Assembly (NCBI RefSeq): GCF_027744825.2
Contig: NC_071334.1
Span: 2,246,937 to 2,310,936 of the forward strand
Source: Synchiropus splendidus
Taxonomy: Eukaryota; Chordata; Actinopteri; Syngnathiformes; Callionymidae
Direction of reading: 5' to 3'
DNA length: 64,000 nt
Shown: positions 35,231-45,400 of the stretch, in pieces
Position numbering within the stretch: the first letter of the stretch is position 1
How the letters are laid out: every line of letters starts with the position of its first letter
Translations under genes and position numbers: made by a program
Notes under the pieces: model-generated
The model's database searches: none
What the model was told of the DNA's origin: nothing
What the model saw: only the letters and a program-made list of their open reading frames with translations

Positions 35231-35848
35231 TTTGAAATGAAGAGGGAACTCGAGAGACAATGGGACGGCGCCAACCTCCCCCAGGACTCCCGTTTACATC
35301 CATGCTCGAATGCTTGATCCCAAAATATCATCGCCCTACATGTATTTCATCAGATGGCGGTAACACTCCAAACTTCCTATAAGACACATGAGAAAATGAG
35401 GCAGAAGCAAGAGAAAACCATCAAATGATTGGTGCATCTGGCTTCCTTCACAATAGACACATGAAATGTGATTGTGCAGGGTTTAACTGGAGTTGGTCAC
35501 ATGACCAGATGTGCTGCCTGACCTATCAAAAGTCAATGGGGAAGCTCAACACCGCTCCTGAATCCAAATGGACCTATACAACACCACCAAAATCCAACCA
35601 CTGCTAAGGTGGGCTGGTTCATCAGCCCTGCTGGTTTCATTGAGGTGCGCTCACCTGTCGAGTTTTCACCACAGAGTTGACGGTTACATTTCTTCTGCTG
35701 CAGTGAAACCAACCACCCAGACGGTCTATTCTCTGAGCATCAAGGTCACACACATACTTTAATTGAACTATTATTTAAGAGGAGGAAATGTTTATTTTAC
35801 GTTTGTCCTCTGTGAAAAACGTTTACCACCATGAGAGCGCATGAAAGT

Positions 35849-37338
35849 TTAGTCTCTATTGTGACGCGTCATGTGCGTCTTCAGGGAACTTTTCCGTGTA
35901 AAACTTTTACCACATAGAGAGCAGAGGAAAGGACTCTCTCCAGTGTGAGTTTGCATGTGGCTCTTAAGGGTCCCGTTCCTTGAAAAACATTTACCGCAGT
36001 GAGAGCATTTGAAAGGTTTTTCTCCAGTGTGTCTTCTCATGTGTATCGCCAGGGCATTGTTCTTCTGAAAAGCTTTCCCACAATGAGAGCAGCTGAAAGG
36101 TTTTTCACCAGTGTGGATTCGTGTGTGGGCAGTCAGTGAATGTGCCCGTGAAAAACCTTTGCCACAGTGCGAGCAGCTGAATGATTTTTCACCATGGAGA
36201 TTTTCAATATGCTTCTTTAAGTAATGGTTCCGCGTAAAACATTTACCACACTGAGAACAGATGAAAGGACTCTCACCAGTGTGACGTTTCAGGTGAGTCT
36301 TAAGGATGTTGATATGTGTAAAACATTTAGCACAGTGAGGGCATCTGCAAGGTTTTTCCCCAGAGTGATTTCTCATATGCATCTTCAAGTAATCGCCCCG
36401 TGCAAAACATTTACCACACTGAGAGCAATGAAAAGCCTTTTCTCTGCTGTGACTTATCATGTGGGACTCCAGATGTCCACTCTGTGCAAAACATTTACCA
36501 CACTGAGAGCACACAAAAGGCTTTTCTCCAGTATGAAGTCTTAGATGAGTTTTCAGGCTCCATCCCCTTGAAAAACGTTTACCGCAGTGAGAGCAGCTGA
36601 TAGGTTTTTCTGCATGCTGACTTTTCATATGAGCCTTCAGTTCCTTAGTCTGTGGGAAACACTGTCCACATTGAGAGCAGAGTAGTGATTCGTGATCATC
36701 TTTCTTCCCACTCACACGAACCTTTGGATTCTTCACAGACTTTGAACCTGATCGAGTGTGACTGGTTTCTCTCCATCTGTCCTCATTGTCGTCAGCGTCA
36801 TCAGCGTCGCCAGACTCAGTGAAAGGTCTCCTGCAGGATTTCATGTGTTGAGTCAGGCCAGCTTTTGAAGAACATTTCTTCCCACATCCAGAGCAGGTCA
36901 GTGATTCATCATCATCTTTCTTCTCACTGACGTGAACCTCTGGAATCTTCACCGACCTCAAAACTGATCGAGTGTCTCTGGTGTCTCTCCAGTCCTCACT
37001 GTCATCAGTGTCAGAGTCAGAACAAGGCGACCTCTGGTGGTCAGGGAGGAGAGGTGTATCCAAGTCACTGGCTGCTTCTGCTCCTCCACAGGTGTCTCCA
37101 TCAGCTTCTGTCTTCATGTGTCGAGTCCAGCTGCTGGTTGCTCCATCATCTTCACTCTTCACCTGGACAGGAGTGAGGGAGAACTGGGTGGCCTCTTCTT
37201 TGATTTGGTCGAGATCTTCTTCTTCTGGTTCTTCTTTAATGAGAGGAGGTTCTTGTCCCTCCTGATCCAGACTGGAGCTGCACTCCTGCTGCTCAGTAGC
37301 ATCTTCTTCTTCTTTCATCACCAGCAGCTGCTGGACAC
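35849..37338 (-). CDS. C2H2 zinc-finger protein F, main exon (C2HC plus 10 fingers, duplicated linker)
   Basis: The shared acidic module (with TRHMKTEAD instead of TQHMKTEAD) is followed by linker VKIPEVHVSEKKDDDES and a C2HC-like finger (CSGCGKKCSSKAGLTQHMKSC). A second acidic linker follows (DADDADDNEDRW ... VKNPKVRVSGKKDDHES) that clearly repeats the first. Ten C2H2 fingers then end LKTHMTRHNRD and TAA. Two fingers have H-x4-H spacing (HMKSQH, HIENLH). About 502 residues with exon 1 (38708-38690). A finger remnant follows the stop (GGKRFSQRTN). A minus AATAAA is at 35796-35791. Confidence 0.93.
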
Positions 37339-38104
37339 CTGCAGGGACACACACACACCAGAGTCACTCAAAGCTGAGTCAAATCTAAATCTAACTTGGA
37401 ACATGTTAACATCACAGCGGCCAATGACCAACTCAACAGATGCTGTCAAGAACATTGTTAAGTAGTGACGCACCAAACAATCGGTCATGAAAAACAAGAG
37501 TCGACTTCACTGCCTTTCAAGTCAAGTGGAAATGTTTCCTCTTTATTTGTTGTCCGTGATGTCAAGTTTGAAGAGGCAATTCCCGCTGTCGCATGGCGAT
37601 GCTTCTTATTAGAACAGCAGACTGAAACAAACACAAAATGTCAAAAACATTCAATTCAATTTAAACATCATGTATGTATGTAAATGTGCTCTCGACTATT
37701 CATGCAACATTTAAAAATGTTTTGGATCACTGGACATTCAGTATTCAGCCAAGCTATTTCCATGATCTTCAGCTTCAGATAACTGGTGCATCCTTACTCT
37801 TGAGAATAACCTCAACATCAATAAAGGATGCTCGTGTTTGGATGGAGGAGGAAGTGAAGCTGAGCTGCGAGTCATTCAGGGTGAAATGAGCATCGAGGAA
37901 GCAGCAGCCCCAGTTTTCATACAGGTTCACGTGCGGTCGCTTACGAATAGAAAACGCTGTTCTCTCGCTCTTTTATCAACTGAAAGTAGCGGAATCGGAT
38001 AGAATGTTGATGAAAACCCTTCGTAGCTGAGTTGGAGAAGAATTTCAGGGCTGGTGTTTATTAACGCAGACAGTAATATTGAATTCAATAGTTTAGCATT
38101 ATAA

Positions 38105-38323
38105 TTTACGTGTGTGTGTATGTGTGTGTGTCTGTGTGTGTGAGTGCGTGTGTGTGTGAGAGAGTGTGTGTGTGTGTGTGAGTGAGTGTGTGAGTGTGTG
38201 AGTGTGTGTGTGTGTGAGTGTGTGTGTGTGTGAGCGTGCGAGTGTGTGAGTGTGTGAGTGAGTGTGTGAGTGTGTGCGTGTGTGAGTGTGTGAGTGTGTG
38301 TGTGTGTGAGTGAGTGTGTGAGT

Positions 38324-38354
<31 letters not shown>

Positions 38355-38689
38355 AGTGTGCGAGTGTGTGAGTGTGTGAGTGAGTGTGTGAGTGTGTGAG
38401 TGTGAGAATGTGTGTGTGTGTGTGAGTGTGCGTGTGTGAGTGAGTGAGTGAGTGTGTGAGTGTGTGAGTGTGTGAGTGAGTGTGTGAGTGTGTGCGTGTG
38501 TGAGTGTGTGAGTGTGTGTGTGTGTGTGAGTGTGTGAGTGTGTGAGTGAGTGTGTGAGTGTGTGAGTGTGTGCGTGTGTGTGTGAGTGAGTGTGTGCGTG
38601 TGTGAGTGTGCGTGAGTGTGTGCGTGTGCGTGAGTGTGTGCGTGTGCGTGAGTGTGCGCGCGCGTGTGTGTGTGTGTGCGTGCGTGCAC
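38105..38689. repeat. Long (TG)n/(AC)n-type microsatellite at the start of gene F intron 1
   Basis: About 585 bp of tgtgtg with interspersed gagtg and gcgtg. On the minus strand this is CA-rich sequence starting two bases after the donor of gene F exon 1. It creates spurious long open frames of alternating T and H. It is an alternating purine-pyrimidine tract, hence potentially Z-DNA forming. Confidence 0.95.
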
Positions 38690-38950
38690 CTGCTCTCCGG
38701 GTCTCCATCTGCAGCAGGATCCTCTTCCTTCCGTCTCTCCTTCACAGCAGAGGAAGATGTGGTGGAAACTCGGCAGCAGATGATCGTCACTTATGAATCT
38801 TTCCACCTCTGAAGAACATTTCATCCGCCGGAGGATCCACGAGCAAAGAGCACGAAGCTGCTGCAGAGTTCTGGAGAAGAACATGGAGGAGTGGGCGGAG
38901 TCAAGCGCATAAACATCCGGGTCACTTGCTGCCCTCACCCGGAAATGAAA
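38690..38950 (-). promoter_or_regulatory. Promoter and exon 1 of zinc-finger gene F
   Basis: Minus strand: AAGTGACCCGGATG, then a GCGCTTGACTCCGCCCACT block and CTCCATGTTC. Start ATG 38708-38706, last coding base 38690, donor GTGCACGC. Long-form leader. Head to head with gene G. Confidence 0.65.
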
Positions 38951-39077
38951 CGTCACGATTAGCACAGATTTTAAAAAAAGAATAACTTAAATTAAAATAA
39001 AATGATTATATTAATGTCAAGATTATTTTGAACTACAAAGAACAAAACGTACCACTCTTACATACCGAGTGAAGACA

Positions 39078-39309
39078 GATAGTTACCCGGATGTTTGTGC
39101 GCTTGACTCCGCCCACTCCTCCATTTTCTTTTCCTCCGAAGTGGCTTCCTGCTCTTTGTTTGTGGATCGTCCGTTTTTTGACAGATTCCTTTAAAGGGCG
39201 GATGGTAACTGACGATCATCTGCTGCCGAGTTTCCACCACATCTTCCTCTGCTGTGAAGGAGAGACGGAAGGAAGAGGATCCTGCTGCAGATGGAGACCC
39301 GGAGAGCAG
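39078..39309 (+). promoter_or_regulatory. Promoter and exon 1 of zinc-finger gene G
   Basis: Plus strand: AGTTACCCGGATG, TGCGCTTGACTCCGCCCACT, then CTCCATTTTC, so the upstream ATG is lost. The middle of the leader (39130-39205) is strongly diverged from its sisters. The part around ATGGAGACCCGGAGAGCAG (39291-39309) and the donor GTACAC are intact. This pattern favours METRRA as the true start and the rest as leader. Confidence 0.65.
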
Positions 39310-40187
39310 GTACACACACACGTCTTCCTATCTTAGTGAGGACCGTCATTGACATCACCCTCTCCCCCTAAACCTAACCATCCAAAAAACATGGCTCACA
39401 TGAACCAGGCCAAAATGTCCTGACAAAGCAAAACGTCCTCATAAGATCAGTGTCTTGTCAAAGGGTGATTCACACGAGAACATCAACACACACACACACT
39501 GCACCGATCCAAAGGATATTTGAAGTGGTTTTATTAGTGTATTTCAATCCTACATTAAACATACAACAACTCTTCTATTGGAAGGAGCCGAGAGAAGAAC
39601 AATTCTGATCGTTTGTGCCACCATTTAGACTTTTCATTTCTCAGAGTGAGTCTCAGTTTTACATCACTATGTGTGGCTCCATCCACAGTATAAGTTGCAC
39701 CAGTCAATTAAAACATTGCTAAAAACAAAGAAACTCTCCCGAACTTTTCTGGGTAAGTTCATTTTACAAAGAAGTTCTCTCTATACAGTCATCTCTCCCG
39801 AGGTGACGTAAAGAGTTACCTAACTTAACCATTGTTCTCGGAAGTGTGCTCAGGCTTCTAGAGAGACTCGTAAATCTCTGAAGAACCTGCAGTGGCCACT
39901 TATTGTTAATTCAGATACCTGTGGGACTAGTAAAGGCCATCAAATCTGGTTTTGTCACATCTAGAGGGCCTTGAAGTCTTGACTCTCTGGAGTCTCGTAT
40001 GGTACAAAGAAAGAATCGTGAGCGTTCTAACGTGAAAGTTAGCGCTCCGAAGACACACATGTCATGTGCTCATGTGCTCCCGCGCCTTGATCCAAGACGC
40101 TGCTGAGAGCAACAGAGACGGAGATGAGGGCAACAGCCTCTGCTTAGAGGCTTCATGACTGAGTAACTGGTGTGTGTGTCCCTGCAG
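39310..40187 (+). other. Intron 1 of zinc-finger gene G
   Basis: About 0.88 kb, starting with (CA)n. No further exon seen. Confidence 0.55.
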
Positions 40188-41542
40188 GTGTCCAGCAGCT
40201 GCTGGTGATGAAAGAAGAAGAAGATGCTACTGAGCAGCAGGAGTGCAGCTCCAGTCTGGATCAGGAGGGACAAGAACCTCCTCTCATTAAAGAAGAACCA
40301 GAAGAAGAAGATCTAGACCAAATCAAAGAAGAGGCCACCCAGTTCTCCCTCACTCCGGTCCAGGTGAAGAGTGAAGATGATGGAGCAACCAGCAGCTGGA
40401 CTCAACACATGAAGACAGAAGCTGATGGAGACACCTGTGGAGGAGCAGAAGCAGCCAGTGACTTGGATACACCTCTCCTCCCTGACCACCAGAGGTCGCC
40501 TTGTTCTGACTCTGACACGGATGACAGTGAGGACTGGAGAGAAACCTGTGACACTCAGTCAGGTTCTAAGTCTGTGGAGAATCCAAAGGTTCATGTCCAT
40601 GCAAAGAACGATGATGATCCTGATTCACTGATCTGCTCTGGATGTGGGAGGAAATGTTCCTCAAAGTCTGGACTGAATCTACACATGAAAACCTGCAGTG
40701 GACCTTTGACTTGCTCCGTTTGTGGAAAATGTTTTGGAAAGAGATGTGATCTGAATGCCCACATGAGGTGTCACACTGGAGAAAAACCGTTCAGCTGCTC
40801 TGAGTGTGGTCAGTGTTTTATGGTGAGTAAACAGCTAAGGGCCCACATGAGAAGGCACCATGGTGAAAAACCTTTCAACTGCTCTCAGTGTGATGAATGT
40901 TTTTCGAAGAGCAGGGAGCTGAAGCGACACATGAGAACTCATACTGGAGAAAAACCTTTCAAATGCTCTCAGTGTGGTAGATGTTTTATGTGGCGTGGAC
41001 ATCTAAAGGCCCACATGAGAATTCACACGGGAGAAAAACCTTTTAAATGTTCTCAGTGTGGTAGATGTTTCATGCTGTGTGGACAGCTCACAGCCCACAT
41101 GAGAAGTCACACTGGAGAAAGGCCTTTCAGTTGCTCTCACTGTGGTAGATGTTTTGCGCAGAAATGCATCCTGAAGACTCACATGAAAACTCATTCAGGA
41201 GAAAAACCTTTCCAATGCTTGGAGTGTGGCAAATGTTTCACCTTGGGATATCAGCTGACAGCCCACAGAAGAATTCACACTGGAGAAAAACCTTACATCT
41301 GCTCTCACTGTGGTAAATGTTTTGCGCACAGCAATTACATGACGCTACATATGAGAGTGCACACTGGAGAAAAACCGTTCAGATGCTCTCTCTGTGGTAA
41401 ATGCTTTTCACAGGGCAGGAACCTTCGTTCTCATCTAAAACTTCACACAGGGAAGAATCTTTTCATCTGCCCTGTCTGCGGTAAAGGTTACACGTTGAAA
41501 CAATCCCTGAAGATACACATGAGAAGTCACGCTGTAGACTAA
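40188..41542 (+). CDS. C2H2 zinc-finger protein G, main exon (C2HC plus 10 fingers)
   Basis: Shared acidic module, linker ETCDTQSGSKSVENPKVHV (almost that of gene E), C2HC-like finger [21 protein letters not shown], then ten C2H2 fingers ending [17 protein letters not shown] and TAA. About 457 residues with exon 1 (39291-39309). Fingers 4 and 5 (CSQCGRCFMWRGHLKAH, CSQCGRCFMLCGQLTAH) are a local duplication. The last four match gene E. A plus AATAAA is at 41650-41655, and a LINE 3' fragment starts some 65 bp further on. Confidence 0.94.
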
Positions 41543-41719
41543 ACTCTCACGTGTTCACTCAGCTCTAAATGTTTTTACGGAGCAGGGCTCTCACTCATCA
41601 ACTGTGCATACACAGGGATCTGTGCTGCCTCATGGAGATTTTGTTGCAAAATAAAGACCTTCAGGATCACGTCTCATTTGATCCATGATTAGAAAACAAG
41701 CAAGTTGTTGGACCGGAGC

Positions 41720-42052
41720 TGACCCTTCTCACCCTGGACATGGACTGTTTGTTCCTCTTCCCTCTGGCAGGAGGCTACGGTCCATCCAGACCAGAACCTC
41801 CCGTCACAGGAACAGCTTCTTCCCCTCCGCCGTCAGACCGATGAATTTGACTGTTTGTGGTTTATTTATTTATTAGTTATTTCAATTATTATTGTTTATT
41901 TTTATTTTTTTATTATTATTTTTATTTTATGGTATTTGTGGTTTATTTATTGATTTTGTTTTATTATTTGACAATATTCCGAAACCCCTTCCTAGTTGGT
42001 GGGATCCTGACTGACCTTGGCAATAAAGATGATTTGGATTCTGAATGTGAAT
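41720..42052 (+). mobile_element. LINE 3'-end fragment (same family as 59790-61630)
   Basis: The plus strand reads DPSHPGHGLFVPLPSGRRLR then TSRHRNSFFPSAV, a stop, a T-rich 3'UTR, and ends CAATAAAGATGATTTGGATT followed by a degenerate ATTCTG tail. This is a severely 5' truncated copy of the jockey/CR1-like LINE found in the NLR intron. Confidence 0.8.
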
Positions 42053-42147
42053 AATTCTAGTGGTTACCATGGTTATGCGTGCTCCACTGTGCACCAACAA
42101 TGGTGAAGTCTATGAATTTTTATTTAAATATAAATGTTTATGTGGAC

Positions 42148-42404
42148 GACAGTGGAGGAATGGTTAGCACTGCTGCCTCTCAGCAAAATGGTTCTGGCTT
42201 CAACTCACCTTTCTGGGTGGAGTTTGCATGTTCTACCTGTGCCTGTGTGGGTTTTCTCCAGGTACTCTGGTTTCCTCCCAAAGACATGCTCACTAGGCTA
42301 ATTGGACACTGTAAAACTGACCCTTAGTTGTGTATGTGTGAATGGTGTGTGTGCCCTGTGATGGACTGGCGACCTGTCCATGGTGTATTCCTGCCTCTGG
42401 CCCA
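42148..42404 (+). repeat. tRNA-derived SINE-like repeat
   Basis: Begins with the tRNA-like head ggttagcactgctgcctctc and a degraded B box. It continues with the well-known fish body gtggagtttgcatgttct, gtgggttttctccagg, gactggcgacctgtcc. I recognise it as a common teleost repeat; the family name is uncertain. Confidence 0.65.
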
Positions 42405-45400
42405 GAACAACACATCATTTTGAGACAGCGAAACAAAAGAAGATGGAAACTTGTGTGTGAATATAAGAATAAAAGTGACCCAATGATTGAGGATTAAATT
42501 AAAAATGTGAAAAAATCTTAAAAATGATGGCCTCGACAAATCGCTGAATGTAAAAACAATGTAAAAGCTAAATAAGTCAATTCTCAGACGAGGTTCACCC
42601 TCACTTTTCACTCAACTTTGTCGCGTCTTGAGCTGATTCTTTTTTAAGTTACAGAAGTAGTTTAAGACTTTAACACTGTCAAACATCTTGTTGGAAAGGG
42701 ATTATATCAAAATGATGAACAGACCAAGAGTTTAAAATAAACATATTTTTTCCTCTGAATTTCTCATTAACCTTTGAAGGTTCCTCTCTCACCTTAGGTT
42801 TCGGTTGTCACACTGGGCATGACTGAAAGGCGGGGAAGCAGCGTTACTCACACACGTCCAAAGTAAAGCCACTCTGCCTCCTCATATCTGAGCTGGTCAG
42901 TCTGTTGGAGCTGGTCCCTCTCAGTTTGTCTGGCCTGGCAGCACCTGCTGCAGGGGACAGGACTCCCCCGAGGAGGAGACGGAGCAGGAAATGCATCAAT
43001 CTGACATGTCTCCTCGCTGGAAGCTTTTAGACTGACTTTCCCATGGAAGCATTTTTCATCACAGAAGAGCTCCAGTTCCCACAGACCACTTGTTCTATCA
43101 CAGGGGAAAAAACCAAACAATATATGACACTGACGTTAAGCAAATGTAACTTATCGTGGCAACTCTCTGGTCAACAGAACGAGAATAAAGACTGAATGTC
43201 ACTTTTAACTGCTAGTTTGAACATTCTGTTGTTAATGCATGCTTTTATTTTGGTAGGGTTGCTCTTCCTGTGAGCGCCCAGTCTCTCGTGTCTCCGCCCC
43301 CTCTAGTCACCTTCATTGATTGGACCTGGTGTCCTGCTTGGTTTCCCCTTTATCTGCCCTGTTCATCAAGTCCTCAGGAAGCCACTGTCTTCTTCTCAAG
43401 TTTAGTCAAGTCTCCACGTCAAGTCAAGTGATAGTCTGATCTGGTCTCATCTAGTCAAGTCTTTTCTACGTCTAGGTCTGTTCTCCACTTGTTTGACTAC
43501 GTCCTCCAGTGTTGCCCCAAAGGTTTTAGTTTGGATTAAACTCCTGACTCCAGACTCCTCATGACAATATGGACTTTTAAATAATTGAATAAAACCACAA
43601 AACTCAGGTGAGGAAAAGTGAGCTGAGCCAAAAGACAGGCAAAACTATTTTAAAATTAGCACGAGCGGGAAAAAACAAATCTTAAAAAAATTATATATAT
43701 ATATGTATATATAAAGAGAGAGAGAGACAGAGATTTATTTTTATGCAAAAGCAACGATTCGGAAAGACACGTCTTTTTTTTTTTTTTGGTCGAGCAACAT
43801 CATCATCCTCTCCATTTGCTTTCAACAACCTTCCTTAATTCCTCCAATTCATTAAGGAAACTGTGTTTATGAGTTACATTCTCAGGGATGATGTTGATAA
43901 GACGCCAGAGCAGAGCCAGTCTAATTGGGTCCATCAGCTACGACCCTGCAGGCGGAGTCAGTCCCGCAGCCCTGCTTATCTGCCTCACAGTGCGGAAGGT
44001 GGAGCCCTTCAGTCAGCTGCAGAATGTGCTCTATATAGTTCACGGTAGGTCCCCAGATGACAGAAGATCCGAGCTTACCAGGACTGACAGGAATCACATG
44101 ACCCAAGCACCAGTGGGTTGTGAAGACAGGAATCTACCTGCTGGCAGCGCTCAAAACTTTTACTCAAGCTACTACAGAAGCTCACAGGACACTTCACCTT
44201 TCACCACAGTACCTTTACTTTTACCTCTACTCTAACAACATGCAGTGCTCTTCCACCTCTGACCAGTACAGAGAAGAACACAGTTTTGCTCCTGACGTAT
44301 TCATGAGTCAGCATTAAACAGGAAAGAGAAACTGGTGTGAAGCAATCCTCGCGTGGCACCACTGAATTCAGAAGAAGATGAGGATGATTCAAACTTCATT
44401 ATTCCTGGAACATTCCCAGGTGATGGTGTTTGTTTGATCCCAGACTTGGCAGCGTTCCAGCTCAGCAGGTCCCCTCCAGGTCCTGGACATGGAGATGTGT
44501 GTTTCCACGTCTGTATGAGCTGAATATGTCGGCGTGGATCGCGCCCTGGCAGGTCTTCTTCCTCCGTCACAGGCAGGGACCCCATTTCATGTGTGCGCAC
44601 CGACCCCTCTTCTGTGGACAGTGAGGGTCAGAGGTCACTTGATGCGTCTGCAGCCAGCGACAGCCACATGCTCTTCTTCATCCGAGAAGGATGACGGAGC
44701 AGAGCACAACAACATTTGCCAGACGGATGGCTACACTCATCTGACGCAGGCATAGACTCTGAAATGTCGGGATTTCCCCGCTGCTATCGACTGTCTCGGT
44801 CAAGGTGGGACCATGGTGGTGGGGTCAGGGCTGCAGACTCTTTTTGGGCCGGCGCAGGGATCATTTATCTGCCAACCAGCAGACGTGTTATTCACCATGA
44901 CGGTTTGACCTCAGGAGAAGCTCAGGAGAATTATTTATCACACACACTCCCGTGGTCCAGCGTGTATCAGCGTTCCATCAAGTCGTTGAGACAATGAGGT
45001 CCAGCTGCTGCAGACCTGGAATTCGGATGAGGTGAGGGTGGAGTTGCTGTGATGTTTGCGGATGAGATGGTGATTAGTAGGAGGTCGGAGGAGGAGACTG
45101 AGTGAAGAGTAGAGGGGGTGAAAAGCATTTACAGTTGTGATTGTTATGTTTTTTATTTTTATTTATTTTTATTATTATGTTTTTTATATTTATATTTATT
45201 TTTTCCTCTTTCAATATTTATGTCGATGACAGAAACTGAATTTTTCGAGTTCATTGTTTTAAAAATATTCCGTCACTGTTTCTTTTCTTTATCCTGATTT
45301 TTTTTTCTCCACACTCTTATTCCCACCTTCAAAATCTAGCCTCAGTATTTTTATCGCTAGTGTGAATTTTTCTTGTTGAAAACCTCTCCGCAGCATGAGT

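Noticed and set aside
37927..38965. Long minus-strand open frames (200-288 residues) of alternating T and H
   Set aside because: They are translations of the CA microsatellite in gene F intron 1. Only the first few codons (METRRAG) are believed to be coding.
42848..43120. 90-codon minus-strand frame with cysteines (LWELELFCDEKCFHGKV)
   Set aside because: Somewhat protein-like but no family recognised, no partner exon identified. Not called as a gene.
43888..44235. 115-codon plus-strand frame starting MMLIRRQSRASLIG
   Set aside because: No recognisable domain; embedded in repeat-rich spacer.
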